Shown here: one piece after another, positions 36,411 through 46,422 of the stretch
Layout: every line of letters starts with the position of its first letter
Numbering within the stretch: position 1 is the first letter of the stretch
DNA from: Rhizobium album
GTDB taxonomy: Bacteria; Pseudomonadota; Alphaproteobacteria; Rhizobiales; Rhizobiaceae
DNA: 64,000 nt
Reading direction: 5' to 3'
NCBI RefSeq assembly: GCF_003122325.1
Contig: NZ_QFBC01000006.1
Span: 186,001-250,000 of the forward strand
Notes under the pieces: model-generated
The model's input: only the letters and a program-made list of their open reading frames with translations
Told to the model about the DNA's origin: nothing
The model's database searches: none
Translations under genes and position numbers: made by a program

Positions 36411-37220
36411 TCAGACCCGCAACCCAAACCCTTGCATCAGCCGTCGCGTCGAAAAATCCGGATTTCCCGAGGTGAAGACGGCGAGATCGAAACCGTCGGG
36501 GTGTTCGGCGTTGTCGATGAGCGGCACCTTGCGGCGCGCCTGCCGGGCGATGGCTTCGGCGGGGTCCAGCCAGTCGACCGGCCAGGGCGCGAGGCGGCGG
36601 AAGACATTGGCCATGAACGGATAATGGGTGCAGGCGAGCACGACGATATCGGTCTTGCGGCCATCGCTGTCCAGAAAGCACGGCTCGATTTCGGAGAGCA
36701 CATCGCCGTCGGCGACCGCCTCGCCGCGAATATAGGCTTCCGCCATGCGCGCGAGATTTTGGGAGCCAACAAGGCGCACATGGCACTGCGTGGCGAAGGA
36801 CTGGATAAGGTCGCGGGTGTAGGCACGCTTGACGGTGCCCGGTGTGGCGAGCACCGAGACCAGACCGGAGCGGGTGCGTTCGGCCGCGGGCTTGATCGCC
36901 GGCACCGTGCCGACAAAGGTCATCTCGGGAAAGGCGGCGCGCAGATCGGAGCCGACCAGCGTGAAGGCGGTGTTGCAGGCGATGATGCAGATTTCCGGAT
37001 CGTGCTCCTCCAGGAGCCTGGCAAAAAGGTCGAGGATATGGGCGCGCAACGCGTCCTCCTCCCAGCCGCCATAGGGAAAGCCGGCATCGTCGGCGACGTA
37101 GACGAAGCTGCGCTCCGGCATCAGCACCCGCGCCTCACGCAGCACCGTCAATCCGCCGATGCCGGAATCGAAGACGAGAACGGGTTTCGGTTCAAGCGTC
37201 TTCGTGGCCGTCGTCACCAT
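36411..37220 (-). CDS. murI: Glutamate racemase
   Basis: A 269-residue enzyme making D-glutamate for peptidoglycan. [11 protein letters not shown] opens the catalytic domain; the two catalytic cysteines lie in IACNTAF and LACTHYPF, with Asp and His partners around them. The start at 37220 overlaps the 3' end of trmJ by 29 bases. Confidence 0.94.
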   Translation of the reverse strand: MVTTATKTLEPKPVLVFDSGIGGLTVLREARVLMPERSFVYVADDAGFPYGGWEEDALRAHILDLFARLLEEHDPEICIIACNTAFTLVGSDLRAAFPEMTFVGTVPAIKPAAERTRSGLVSVLATPGTVKRAYTRDLIQSFATQCHVRLVGSQNLARMAEAYIRGEAVADGDVLSEIEPCFLDSDGRKTDIVVLACTHYPFMANVFRRLAPWPVDWLDPAEAIARQARRKVPLIDNAEHPDGFDLAVFTSGNPDFSTRRLMQGFGLRV

Positions 37221-38022
37221 CCTTGTCCCCTGCCTGCGGCGCCCCCGCTCCGCGCGGCGATTGCCGCGAAAACCGGTCGAGCGACGAGATCACGCCGCGA
37301 AAGATATTGATTTCCTGGGCGGTGAAAGCCCGCCGGGAGAGAGCGGCCCGCAAGTTGTCGATCATTTTCGGCTTTTTGGCGGCGGGGCGGAAATAGCCGC
37401 GCGCATCCAGCGCCTCCTCGACGTGGTCGAAAAGGCCGAACAGCTCGTCCTTGCGGGCAGGACGCTGCTCGACCGGCTGGAACGGCGTTTCGCCGAGGTC
37501 CTCCATGCCGGACTTCATCCATTCATAGGACATCAGCAGCACCGCCTGGGCGATGTTCAGCGAGGCGAAGGCGGGATTGACCGGAAATGTGACGATCTCG
37601 TCGGCCAGCGCCACTTCCTCATTGGTCAGACCCCAGCGTTCGCGGCCGAACAGGATGCCGGTCTTTTCGCCGGAGACATACCGTTGCCGCAGCGTCGTGA
37701 CAGCGACGACCGGCGCGCGCACCGGCTTGAAACCGTAACGCTCCCGCGCCGTGGTGGCATAGACGAAATTCAGGTCGGCGATCGCCGCCTCCAGCGTCTC
37801 GAACACCGTGACGCCGTCGATGACGTGGTCGGCCTTGGAGGCGGCGGAGCGCGCCTTCTCGCTCGGCCAGCCGTCGCGCGGATTGACGAGGCGCAATTCC
37901 GACAGGCCGAAATTCGCCATGGCGCGTGCCACCATGCCGATGTTTTCGCCGAGTTGCGGTTCGACGAGAACGATCGCCGGCCCGCCGGTCAGAAGTTCGC
38001 GTTCGCTGTTGGTGCCTGCCAT
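37192..38022 (-). CDS. trmJ: tRNA 2'-O-methyltransferase TrmJ (SPOUT)
   Basis: About 276 residues. SPOUT methyltransferase with [30 protein letters not shown], the knot motifs [16 protein letters not shown] and [18 protein letters not shown], then a C-terminal helical region ([21 protein letters not shown]). It methylates position 32 of tRNA anticodon loops. MAGTNSE at 38022 is chosen as start because the longer frame lacks homology. Confidence 0.9.
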   Translation of the reverse strand: MAGTNSERELLTGGPAIVLVEPQLGENIGMVARAMANFGLSELRLVNPRDGWPSEKARSAASKADHVIDGVTVFETLEAAIADLNFVYATTARERYGFKPVRAPVVAVTTLRQRYVSGEKTGILFGRERWGLTNEEVALADEIVTFPVNPAFASLNIAQAVLLMSYEWMKSGMEDLGETPFQPVEQRPARKDELFGLFDHVEEALDARGYFRPAAKKPKMIDNLRAALSRRAFTAQEINIFRGVISSLDRFSRQSPRGAGAPQAGDKDGDDGHEDA

Positions 38023-38089
38023 TGGCCAAAAATTCCTTGAGATCGCGTAGATATGCCGCAATATCGCCCTCACGCGCGCTCGGCAAGCC

Positions 38090-40105
38090 TTACCTCTCGG
38101 GATGCATCCGATCCAGCGAGGCGTTCAGCATCTCGATGCCGAGCCTCGACCCCTGATGCGACAGCGGCAGATGCCGCCCGCCCGCCGCCGGCGCCTTGCG
38201 TTTGATGAAGAAGCTTGTCGTTCCCTTGGCGGCGACCCGCTCCAGGGAAAGGAGCGTTGCCGCGATCGCCGGCTGAACAGCCATCCGCTCCCCCTCGCCG
38301 GCAAAAGCGAAACGGCTGGAAAAGACGCGCGCCCAGTAGGTCGAGGCCATGAGGATTGCCAGCGTCTGGCGAATATGGCCCGGCCGGGTGACGATCTGCC
38401 AGGAAACGCCGAGCGGCCGGGCGGCGGTCGCCACATCGCGGTAGGCAGCATCGAGTTTTTTCGACAGGCCGATCAGGTCTGCGCCGGTGGGGCCGGTGGT
38501 GCTGGTGTCGAGCAGCTGGCGCAGCGTGTCGAACCATTTGTTCAGTGCCGTATCGAGCGCCGATTGCGTGCGGGTCGGCAACACCAGGAAAGCGACGCCG
38601 GCACCGGCCAGGGTACCGATCACCGTTTCCTCCAGCCGCAACCGCAGCAGATCCAATGTCAGCGCCCCCGTCAGGCCGTAGACGAGGCAGATGACGATCG
38701 AGACGAAAAAGGTCATCGCCGTATAGGAGACCTGCAGCCAGTAGAATGCCAGGAAAACGCAGAGGATGGCGAACAGGACGGCAGGCACCGGGAAACCGGA
38801 GAGCACGGTGGCGAGCAGCATGCCGCAGGCGATGCCGAGCAGCGTGCCGCCGGACCGTTGTGCTGCCTTGATCGCCGTATCGCCGCGTGAATTGGTGTTG
38901 GTGAAGACGAGAAAGGCCGAAAGCACCGCCCAGAACCAGCGATCGCGCGACAGCATCAGCCCGAAGACCATGGCAATTCCCGAAGCAAGCGTCATCTGCA
39001 ACGCCGTGCGCAAGGCGGGGTTGCGCAGCGACCATTCCGGCTTCGCCGCTGCCGGCGCAGGCATCGTTTCCGGCTGCGCAAGCCCGTGGAAATCACTGGC
39101 CTCGATTGCCGCCATCGTCGTGACCGCGGCCGCCCGCGCAGCCTGCAGCCAGAGCAGCGCGCGAACCGTCTCGGCCAGCCGTTCGTCCTTCTCCTCGATC
39201 GCCGCCTCCCATTCGATAGCCTGTTCGTCGTGGCCGAGAAGGGCTTGCAGCAGGACCGGGCGCGGCAGCCCCTGCCGGCTCAGCACGATGGCGCTTTCGG
39301 CGGCAAGATGCAGGTCAAACAGCCGCAGGCCGATGTCGGCCGCCGGATCGTCCTCTTCCGGCAAAGCTCCGGTGCGGCTGACGGGCACCAATCCATCGGC
39401 CATCAGCACCGCCTCCTTCAGGCGTTCCTCCAGCCGGTTCAGTTCGGCGCGATCCTCCGCCGTCCATTCGCCCTTCTCGGCGATGGCAAGCAGGGCCGCG
39501 ACGATACGATCCACCCGGCCGAGCACGCTCACCATGGCGCGCAGGAAATCGCGGCGCCAGTCGTCCGGCAGGAGATGGATGCGGACGATGTGCGCCGTTG
39601 CCGCAGCCGTCACCGCACCGAGCGCCACGGAAGGAATGTCGGCTATCGCCGGATGCAGATAGGCACCGATGAAATAGGACATGAAGGCGAACATGCCGAC
39701 AGCCGCCCAGCGCGTTCCGAACGCCCTGAGCAGCGACGCGGCGAAAATGATGGCGAGGAAGGCGACATCCGAAACCAGGCGCCACGGCTCCAGCGCCGCC
39801 GCGAGCGCTATCGCCGCCACCGCGACGAGACAACCGATCGCCCGCGTCTTCAACTGGTCGGCAGCAGAAATATCCCGCACCGTCAGCCCGCCCTGGATCG
39901 ACAGGACAATGCCGATCGAATAGGCGGCCGGCGGCAACGGCATGGCAAAGATGTGCACCGCGGCCAGCAGAAGTGTGCTGATGACGATCGTCAGCGTAAC
40001 GCGCAATCCGAGCCGCAGGCGCGAAAATGCCGGATCGTTGGCAAGCAGCCAGTCGCGAATCTGCAGCCCGGCGTGGCGCGAGGGCTGCTTTCCGGTCTCC
40101 GTCAG
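38090..40105 (-). CDS. FUSC family membrane protein (aromatic acid exporter-like)
   Basis: About 670 residues. Two blocks of five to six membrane helices with a cytoplasmic domain after each, as in FUSC/AaeB-type exporters (AAYSIGIVLSIQGGLTVRD; TLASGIAMVFGLMLSRDRWFWAVLSAFLV). The first usual start codon in frame is TTG 40006, but the frame is open further and reads a plausible N-terminus (TETGKQPSRHAGLQIRDWLLANDP). The start may be the CTG at 40105, behind GGGAGG within the end of the upstream gene. Substrate not known. Confidence 0.8.
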   Translation of the reverse strand: MTETGKQPSRHAGLQIRDWLLANDPAFSRLRLGLRVTLTIVISTLLLAAVHIFAMPLPPAAYSIGIVLSIQGGLTVRDISAADQLKTRAIGCLVAVAAIALAAALEPWRLVSDVAFLAIIFAASLLRAFGTRWAAVGMFAFMSYFIGAYLHPAIADIPSVALGAVTAAATAHIVRIHLLPDDWRRDFLRAMVSVLGRVDRIVAALLAIAEKGEWTAEDRAELNRLEERLKEAVLMADGLVPVSRTGALPEEDDPAADIGLRLFDLHLAAESAIVLSRQGLPRPVLLQALLGHDEQAIEWEAAIEEKDERLAETVRALLWLQAARAAAVTTMAAIEASDFHGLAQPETMPAPAAAKPEWSLRNPALRTALQMTLASGIAMVFGLMLSRDRWFWAVLSAFLVFTNTNSRGDTAIKAAQRSGGTLLGIACGMLLATVLSGFPVPAVLFAILCVFLAFYWLQVSYTAMTFFVSIVICLVYGLTGALTLDLLRLRLEETVIGTLAGAGVAFLVLPTRTQSALDTALNKWFDTLRQLLDTSTTGPTGADLIGLSKKLDAAYRDVATAARPLGVSWQIVTRPGHIRQTLAILMASTYWARVFSSRFAFAGEGERMAVQPAIAATLLSLERVAAKGTTSFFIKRKAPAAGGRHLPLSHQGSRLGIEMLNASLDRMHPER

Positions 40106-40115
40106 TAGGGCGATC

Positions 40116-40655
40116 TCAGCCTCCCTGCTTTGCGATCTCCACCATGATGCCCTTTAGCGATGAAAAATTCCCGTCATCGAAATTTTCCGTCAGGATGTCG
40201 TCGATGACGGGCTTGCCGCCCTCCTCGACGACCAGGAACTTTACCGTCGAGACCTTCTGATATTCCGGCTCGGTGCCGGCACAGCTCATGTTCTTGAAGG
40301 TCGCGTCCACTTCCGTCGCTCCATCCTTCGGTCCCTTGACGGCAATGGCCGTGTCCTGCAGCGGGCAGCCGTCCTGGCCGTTGACGATCACGTCGTAGTC
40401 GAACGGCGACGTGCCTTCGTCATAGGCCGGAAACTTGGCGGCGGCCCGGTATTTTTCGACGAAATCCTTGCTGTAGAGGCGTCCGAGACGGGGCTCGTCG
40501 AACAGATCCTGAAACTCGTGATCGCCCTCCTGCCAGTTGGTGGTGGTCGCATCCATCACTTCGCGCACCGGAACGGCAGGATCGCCGGCCAGGGCGGCGC
40601 CGGATGCCAGGCAGGAGGAAAAGCACAGGAAGGAAGCGAGGACGACGGTGCGCAT
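40116..40655 (-). CDS. Exported DUF3828-like protein
   Basis: A 179-residue protein with a signal peptide (MRTVVLASFLCFSSCLASGAALA). The mature part has two Cys (GCPLQDTA, NMSCAGTE), likely a disulfide, and a VVEEGGKPVIDDIL strand typical of NTF2-like or DUF3828 folds. It ends 11 bases before the FUSC coding frame, so both may be coexpressed. Function unknown. Confidence 0.7.
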   Translation of the reverse strand: MRTVVLASFLCFSSCLASGAALAGDPAVPVREVMDATTTNWQEGDHEFQDLFDEPRLGRLYSKDFVEKYRAAAKFPAYDEGTSPFDYDVIVNGQDGCPLQDTAIAVKGPKDGATEVDATFKNMSCAGTEPEYQKVSTVKFLVVEEGGKPVIDDILTENFDDGNFSSLKGIMVEIAKQGG

Positions 40656-40880
40656 GACGGCAAATCCTTGTTTTACCGGAGAGTGAGTCGGGCCGGAGAG
40701 TAGCGACTCGCCGGGGTTTGACAATCTCGAAAGAGCATGACGCCTCTGTGGCGGCTTCTCTCAAAAAAGCAGACCTCCGGTCGTTGCCGGCTTTGCGTTC
40801 CGGGGCGACAGTGCTATAGCGCACGGGATTTGACTTCACCCTCCCGGGACCCGTTCCCCCAAGCGCTCAAGAGGCTTTTC

Positions 40881-42095
40881 ATGCAGAAGATCAAGGTAGC
40901 AAATCCGGTCGTCGATCTCGACGGCGACGAGATGACCCGCATTATCTGGCAGGCGATCAAGGACAAGCTGATCCTTCCCTATCTCGATCTCGACATCGAA
41001 TATTACGACCTGTCGGTCGAAAACCGCGACGCCACCAACGACCAGGTCACCATCGACGCCGCGCACGCCATCAAGAAACACGGCGTCGGCATCAAGTGCG
41101 CGACGATCACGCCGGATGAGGCCCGCGTCAAGGAATTCAACCTCAAGCAGATGTGGAAGAGCCCGAACGGCACAATCCGCAACATCCTCGGCGGCGTCAT
41201 CTTCCGCGAGCCGATCATCTGCAAGAATGTGCCGCGCCTCGTTCCCGGCTGGACGCAGCCGATCGTCGTCGGCCGCCACGCCTTCGGCGACCAGTACAAG
41301 GCAACCGACTTCAAGTTCCCTGGCAAGGGCAAGCTGTCGATCAAGTTCGTCGGCGAGGACGGCGAGGTCATCGAGAAGGACGTGTTCGACGCCCCCGGCG
41401 CCGGCGTTGCGATGGCGATGTACAACCTCGACGAATCGATCCGCGAATTCGCCCGCGCCTCGATGATGTACGGCCTGATGCGCAAGTGGCCGGTCTACCT
41501 GTCGACCAAGAACACCATCCTGAAAGCCTATGACGGCCGCTTCAAGGATATCTTCGAGGAAGTCTACCAGGCAGAATTCAAGGCGAAGTTCGACGAAATC
41601 GGCATCACCTACGAACACCGCCTGATCGACGACATGGTCGCTTCGGCGCTAAAATGGTCCGGCGGCTACGTCTGGGCGTGCAAAAACTACGACGGCGACG
41701 TACAGTCCGACACCGTTGCACAGGGTTTTGGTTCGCTCGGCCTGATGACCTCCGTCCTGCTGTCGCCCGACGGCAGGACCGTGGAAGCCGAAGCCGCCCA
41801 CGGCACCGTGACCCGCCACTACCGCCAGCACCAGAAGGGCCAGGAAACCTCGACGAACTCGATCGCCTCGATCTTCGCCTGGACCCGCGGCCTCGCACAC
41901 CGCGCCAAGCTTGACGACAATGCCGACCTCGCGAAGTTTGCCTCGACGCTGGAAACGGTGTGCGTCGCCACCGTCGAAAGCGGCTTCATGACCAAGGACC
42001 TGGCGCTCTTGATCGGCCCCGACCAGCCGTGGCTGTCGACCACCGCCTTCCTCGACAAGATCGACGAGAACCTGCAGAAGGCCATGGCCGCCTGA
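40881..42095 (+). CDS. icd: NADP-dependent isocitrate dehydrogenase
   Basis: A 404-residue enzyme of the type II (eukaryote-like homodimeric) class found in alphaproteobacteria. [26 protein letters not shown] substrate loop, [18 protein letters not shown] metal site, [16 protein letters not shown] and [14 protein letters not shown] are all present. It makes 2-oxoglutarate and NADPH in the TCA cycle. A textbook terminator follows. Confidence 0.97.
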   Translation: MQKIKVANPVVDLDGDEMTRIIWQAIKDKLILPYLDLDIEYYDLSVENRDATNDQVTIDAAHAIKKHGVGIKCATITPDEARVKEFNLKQMWKSPNGTIRNILGGVIFREPIICKNVPRLVPGWTQPIVVGRHAFGDQYKATDFKFPGKGKLSIKFVGEDGEVIEKDVFDAPGAGVAMAMYNLDESIREFARASMMYGLMRKWPVYLSTKNTILKAYDGRFKDIFEEVYQAEFKAKFDEIGITYEHRLIDDMVASALKWSGGYVWACKNYDGDVQSDTVAQGFGSLGLMTSVLLSPDGRTVEAEAAHGTVTRHYRQHQKGQETSTNSIASIFAWTRGLAHRAKLDDNADLAKFASTLETVCVATVESGFMTKDLALLIGPDQPWLSTTAFLDKIDENLQKAMAA

Positions 42096-42124
42096 GGCTT
42101 CAGGCAAACCGGCAAGATATGCGA

Positions 42125-42153
42125 CGGCGGGGTTTTCCCCGCCGTTTTCTTTT
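42125..42153 (+). terminator. Intrinsic terminator of icd
   Basis: CGGCGGGG-TTTT-CCCCGCCG followed by TTTTCTTTT, thirty bases after the icd stop. A complete factor-independent terminator. Confidence 0.95.
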
Positions 42154-42260
42154 GCAGGCCATGGCTTGATGCCGGTCAATGCCGCCCCAAATCTGCCTGG
42201 ACCGGCTTGCAATGCACTTCTTTGCATTGCAGGTTCGACGAGAGCCAAGAGGAGGCACCA

Positions 42261-42884
42261 TTGACCGCGAAGCTGACATTCTACACCAACCCGATGTCGC
42301 GCGGCCGAATTGCCCGCTGGATGCTGGAGGAAACCGGCGCGCCCTACGAGACGGAATACCTGTCCTTCGGCGGCGCGATGAAATCGGCGGATTACAAGGC
42401 CGTCAATCCCATGGGCAAGGTGCCGGCGATCAGGCACGGCGATAAAGTCGTCACCGAATGCGCGGCGATCTGCGCCTATCTCGCCGACGCCTTTCCCGAG
42501 GCAGGGCTTGCGCCGCCGACCGACAAGCGCGGCAGCTATTATCGCTGGATGTTCTTCGCGGCCGGGCCGCTGGAGATGGCGGTGGTCAACAACGCGCTCG
42601 GCTTCCAGATTCCCGAGGACAAGCTGCGCATGGCCGGCTGCGGACGCATGAGCGACGTCATGGAAACGCTCGAGGCTGCCGTCTCCGCCTCCCCCTACAT
42701 CGCCGGCGACCGTTTCAGCGCCGCGGATGTCTATGTCGGCTCGCATATCGGCTGGGGTATCGGTTTCGGCACCATCGAAAAACGACCGGCCTTCCTCGAT
42801 TATTGGGGCCGCGTCAGCGAACGCGAAGCCTACAAGCGTGCCAACGCCCTCGACGACGCGCAGATGCCGAAACAGGCAGGCTGA
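42261..42884 (+). CDS. Glutathione S-transferase family protein
   Basis: A 207-residue GST. Thioredoxin-like N-terminal domain (KLTFYTNPMSRGRIARWML, with NPMGKVPAI cis-Pro and the TECAAICAYLAD glutathione contact), then the helical domain (SPYIAGDRFSAADVYVG). The start is TTG at 42261 behind AGAGGAGG; an in-frame ATG upstream has no ribosome-binding site. Substrate unknown. Confidence 0.88.
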   Translation: MTAKLTFYTNPMSRGRIARWMLEETGAPYETEYLSFGGAMKSADYKAVNPMGKVPAIRHGDKVVTECAAICAYLADAFPEAGLAPPTDKRGSYYRWMFFAAGPLEMAVVNNALGFQIPEDKLRMAGCGRMSDVMETLEAAVSASPYIAGDRFSAADVYVGSHIGWGIGFGTIEKRPAFLDYWGRVSEREAYKRANALDDAQMPKQAG

Positions 42885-42895
42885 AACCGGTGGGA

Positions 42896-42918
42896 GGCGC
42901 GCGGCACGGCAGCGCGCC
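42896..42918. terminator. Hairpin between convergent gst and araC genes
   Basis: GGCGCGC, nine-base loop, GCGCGCC, between the ends of two convergent genes. Moderate stem, no T run. Confidence 0.45.
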
Positions 42919-42927
42919 CCGGTCGCG

Positions 42928-43782
42928 TCATGCCGCCAGCGGCATATAGATCTCGGTCACCAGTTCGGTCGGCGCGACATCCTGCGGCGTGTTGAGATAG
43001 TGTTCGAACATCAAGGCGTCGCGCAGCGTGCGGCCCGACTGCGGCAGCCATTCGGCGTAAAGCCAGCGATAGGCCAGATGCATGTCGGCATAAGGCCCCT
43101 TGTGGCGCAGCACGGCGTAATCGCCGCCATCCAGCGACCGCCGCTCCAGCGGCGCTTGCGCCGGCAGGTCGGCAGGCGCCTCCACGCAGGCATAGGACCG
43201 CAGTTTTTCAGCCGGCACGAGACCGGGATCGTCGAGATAGACACCGATCATCGTCATCTGCGGCGGCATCAGGCCACGCACATGCAGCGTTCCTGTAAGG
43301 GTTTCGAAAGCGCGACCGATATCCATATAGCTGCCGGAATGCGCTACGCCGACAAGGGATTTCGGGGCGATGGTCTTGATGGTGACGTCGTACATGAGGT
43401 TAGCCTTTCCACGAGCTGCTGGTTCGAAAACAACGTGGCTTCCCTCTTTCCGGTAGCGTGCCGGAGGCATGCCGTAGACCGACTTGAAGATCCGGTTGAA
43501 CGACTGGAGATTGGGATAGCCGGATCGTTTCGCAATTCCTGATATCGGCAACCCGGTGCGGACGATCTCGCCCGCGGCGCGATGCAGGCGAAGCCGCTTG
43601 ACGGTGGCCGCCAGCGTTTCGCCGTAGATCGCCCGGTAGATCCGATGCCAGTGGTAACTCGACAGGCAGGCGATTTCGGCGAGCCGGTCCATATCCAGCT
43701 CCTCGTCGAGGTGGTCGTGGATATAGGCTGAAACCCGCCGCAGGCGGTGTTCGTAAAGGCTCCATGCCGTTTCGCCGTTCAT
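42928..43782 (-). CDS. AraC family regulator with GyrI-like ligand domain
   Basis: A 284-residue regulator of the Rob/SoxS-like type. The N-terminal 105 residues are an AraC DNA-binding domain with two helix-turn-helices (DMDRLAEIACLSSYHWHRIY; GLPISGIAKRSGYPNLQSFNRIFK). The rest is a GyrI-like/SHS2 domain (VAHSGSYMDIGRAFETL; YAVLRHKGPYADMHLAYRWLYAEWL), which binds small hydrophobic compounds in relatives. Target genes not known. Confidence 0.9.
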   Translation of the reverse strand: MNGETAWSLYEHRLRRVSAYIHDHLDEELDMDRLAEIACLSSYHWHRIYRAIYGETLAATVKRLRLHRAAGEIVRTGLPISGIAKRSGYPNLQSFNRIFKSVYGMPPARYRKEGSHVVFEPAARGKANLMYDVTIKTIAPKSLVGVAHSGSYMDIGRAFETLTGTLHVRGLMPPQMTMIGVYLDDPGLVPAEKLRSYACVEAPADLPAQAPLERRSLDGGDYAVLRHKGPYADMHLAYRWLYAEWLPQSGRTLRDALMFEHYLNTPQDVAPTELVTEIYMPLAA

Positions 43783-44021
43783 ATCGAGGTCCCTTGCAAT
43801 TCGATCGACCGGACAGAACCATACACCGATTTGACAAATCCTGCGGAGTTGCCGACCGGCCGTCTTGCGCCAGTGGCTGTGGATCGGCAGGGCACCTCAT
43901 AGCACGATCAGCCTTGCCGCAGGCAGGCGGCAAGGCGAGACGCGGGAAGCACCGCCTCGATGTACCTGTGGATGATCGGGTATCGCGGCATCGTTTTTCA
44001 GCCAGTCCCGGCAGGGTTGCC

Positions 44022-44297
44022 TCAGTAGATGTAGCGATCGCGATCGCAAACCTTGACGCGATGGAAATAGGAATTCCCATGGCCGTCGAAGACGCGGATC
44101 CGCTCGAAGGAGCATTTGCCGTCGCTACGGACCCAGCGAACCCGCTCGTTCGGCCAGGTGGAACGGATCCGTTCGATGCTCTTGTTGCCTTCACCACGAC
44201 CACCGCCCTGGTCTCCGCGGGCAGCATTGGCTTGCGTCGTGACGAGCATGGTACCGGCGCTGGCTGCGGCCAGCAGGACGATCATAACTTTGCGCAT
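44022..44297 (-). CDS. Small exported protein (91 aa)
   Basis: A 91-residue protein with a signal peptide (MRKVMIVLLAAASAGTMLVTTQANA) and a mature part rich in Arg and Gly, ending FERIRVFDGHGNSYFHRVKVCDRDRYIY. Two Cys in the mature part. ATG at 44297 follows AGGAGACCGCA. No family recognised. Confidence 0.65.
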   Translation of the reverse strand: MRKVMIVLLAAASAGTMLVTTQANAARGDQGGGRGEGNKSIERIRSTWPNERVRWVRSDGKCSFERIRVFDGHGNSYFHRVKVCDRDRYIY

Positions 44298-44478
44298 TGC
44301 GGTCTCCTCTCGTGTGAAAAGGATGATCCACGTCATCCCAACCGCGACGATGCGCCGAGCGGATCGACAGTGCAGTTCCCGGCGGAACAGGAAAAGGGAT
44401 TGACATAGACCGGAAGCGCAGGCCGCTTGCCGCATCTCGCATCATCAACCGGAAGGAAACAGGACAGGCAACCGGTCC

Positions 44479-44567
44479 ATATGGTGCGGACGACGGGGGT
44501 CGAACCCGTACAGCCGAAGGCCGAGAGATTTTAAGTCTCTTGCGTCTACCAATTTCGCCACGTCCGC
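44479..44567 (-). tRNA. tRNA-Leu(TAA)
   Basis: Reading the minus strand: acceptor GCGGACG pairs with CGTCCGC; D arm GGCGAAATTGGTAGAC; anticodon stem-loop AGAGACTTAAAATCTCT with anticodon TAA; long variable arm CGGCCTTCGGCTG, typical of class II Leu tRNAs; T arm ACGGG-TTCGACC-CCCGT; discriminator A and encoded CCA at 44481-44479. Confidence 0.97.
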
Positions 44568-44661
44568 GCGCGTCCTGTTTCAACGACATGGGCGCGTCCG
44601 TCAAGTACCCTTTTCAGGCCTGGTTTTTTGCAGCAGAAAGCGGCCTCTGAAATCAGGGCGC

Positions 44662-44690
44662 AAAAAGAGGCGCAGGTTTCCCCGCGCCTC
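44662..44690 (-). terminator. Intrinsic terminator of wrbA
   Basis: On the minus strand GAGGCGC, ten-base loop, GCGCCTC, then TTTTT, 22 bases after the wrbA stop. Confidence 0.85.
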
Positions 44691-44711
44691 CCGTTTTCAT
44701 CTCAAAAATGC

Positions 44712-45311
44712 TCAGCCGGCGATCTTGGCCGCGATCTTGGCGACGTGGCCGCCCTGGTAGCGGGCGCCTTCCAGCTCGATGGCCGAAGGCTGGCGGGAGC
44801 CGTCGCCGTTGGTGATCGTCGAGGCGCCGTAGGGCGAGCCGCCCTTGACTTCTTCCGTGCCCATCTGGCCCTGGAAGGCATAAGGCAGGCCGGCGACGAC
44901 CATGCCGTGATGCAGAAGCGTCGGGATGAAGCCGAGGATGGTGGATTCCTGGCCACCGTGCTGGGTGGCGGAAGAGGTGAAGACCGAGCCGACCTTGCCG
45001 ACCAGCTTGCCTTCGGCCCACAGGCCGCCGGTCTGATCCCAGAAATTGCGCATCTGCGAGGCAACCGTGCCGAACCGCGTGCCGGCGCCGACGATGATGG
45101 CGTCGTATTCGGCCAGTTCAGCCGGCTTGGCGATCGGAGCGGCCTGATCGAGCTTGAAATAGGATGCCTTGGCGACGTCTTCCGGCACCAGTTCCGGAAC
45201 GCGCTTGACGGTGACCTCGGCACCGGCCGCGCGGGCGCCTTCGGCAACGGCATTGGCCATGGTTTCGATATGGCCGTAGGCCGAATAATAGAGAACGAGA
45301 ATTTTCGCCAT
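44712..45311 (-). CDS. wrbA: NAD(P)H:quinone oxidoreductase WrbA
   Basis: A 199-residue flavodoxin-like FMN enzyme. FMN phosphate loop [73 protein letters not shown] near the end. It reduces quinones by two electrons and limits oxidative damage. ATG at 45311 after AGGAGCAGACA. Confidence 0.95.
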   Translation of the reverse strand: MAKILVLYYSAYGHIETMANAVAEGARAAGAEVTVKRVPELVPEDVAKASYFKLDQAAPIAKPAELAEYDAIIVGAGTRFGTVASQMRNFWDQTGGLWAEGKLVGKVGSVFTSSATQHGGQESTILGFIPTLLHHGMVVAGLPYAFQGQMGTEEVKGGSPYGASTITNGDGSRQPSAIELEGARYQGGHVAKIAAKIAG

Positions 45312-45537
45312 TGTCTGCTCCTGAAATTGAAAAATTCGCGGCGGCTTTGCCTGGCAACAGATGTAGCAGCCCTGCCCGGCAAAGCCAGTGTTCACCGAGA
45401 CAACGCACTGTTCAATGGACGTGACCGATATTTCGCTTGCAGCGGGGAATCCGCATGGCCGAAAAGAAGAGCCTGCAGGACTTGCATTCCCTCCGGCCGG
45501 GACTACGGTATCGCCAGATCGAAACACGGATGCTCCC

Positions 45538-46311
45538 ATGACCACGCAGACCATCGTCACCGCCGCCATGCTCGCCATCGGCGACGAACTTCTTTCCGGC
45601 CGCACCAAGGACAAGAATATCGGTCATCTCGCGGATATCCTGACGCTTTCCGGCATCGATCTGAAAGAAGTGCGCATCGTCGCCGACGAGGAAGGCGCCA
45701 TCGTCGAGGCGCTGAATGCGCTCAGAAGCCGCTATACCTACATCTTCACCTCCGGTGGCATCGGCCCGACCCACGACGACATCACCGCCGATGCTGTATC
45801 GGCGGCCTTCGGCGTGCCCTGCCTGCACGACCCGGCCGCCATGACGCTGCTCGGCGACATGTATGCGAAGCGCGGCATGGAATTCACCGAGGCGCGCAAA
45901 CGCATGGCCCGCATGCCGCAAGGCGCTGGCCACATTGCCAATCCGGTCTCCACCGCTCCCGGCTTCACCATCGGCAACGTCTTTGTCATGGCCGGCGTGC
46001 CGCAGGTGTTCCAGGCGATGCTCGATGCCGTCATCCCGACCCTCGATACCGGCACGCGCATGCTGTCGCGCGCCATTCCCTGCCCTTTCGGCGAAGGCGA
46101 CATCGGCACGCCGCTTTCCGAAATCCAGAAGGCGCATCCCGAAACCAGCATCGGCTCCTATCCGAAATACGACGGCAAGGCTTTTTCGACGGAAATCGTC
46201 GTTCGGGCACGCAGCGAGGCGGTGCTGGAACCGGCGGCAGAGGCCGTATTCGCCATGGTCGAGACGATCAAGGCCGCCAAGATTGCCCAAAACACCTCAG
46301 CGGAAGCCTGA
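45538..46311 (+). CDS. CinA N-terminal-like molybdopterin-binding domain protein
   Basis: A 257-residue protein of the MoCF/CinA-N family: [51 protein letters not shown]. It lacks the C-terminal NMN deamidase domain of full CinA. Such short forms occur widely in alphaproteobacteria; a pyrophosphatase activity is possible but not shown. Divergent from wrbA. Confidence 0.88.
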   Translation: MTTQTIVTAAMLAIGDELLSGRTKDKNIGHLADILTLSGIDLKEVRIVADEEGAIVEALNALRSRYTYIFTSGGIGPTHDDITADAVSAAFGVPCLHDPAAMTLLGDMYAKRGMEFTEARKRMARMPQGAGHIANPVSTAPGFTIGNVFVMAGVPQVFQAMLDAVIPTLDTGTRMLSRAIPCPFGEGDIGTPLSEIQKAHPETSIGSYPKYDGKAFSTEIVVRARSEAVLEPAAEAVFAMVETIKAAKIAQNTSAEA

Positions 46312-46335
46312 CTGCGGCAAACTGGCAGGCCGCAT

Positions 46336-46349
46336 TTGATCCCGGTCAA
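46336..46349 (+). promoter_or_regulatory. FixK/FNR box before usp
   Basis: TTGAT-CCCG-GTCAA, an exact consensus match, 74 bases before the usp ATG and 25 after the preceding stop codon. It places the stress protein in the FixK circuit encoded at 20877-24435. Confidence 0.88.
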
Positions 46350-46422
46350 GGAACCGGTGCGGACAGGCCGACATTATAGACATGAGGCGTAGCATATTCC
46401 GCCTTCCAGGGAGATAATTGCC

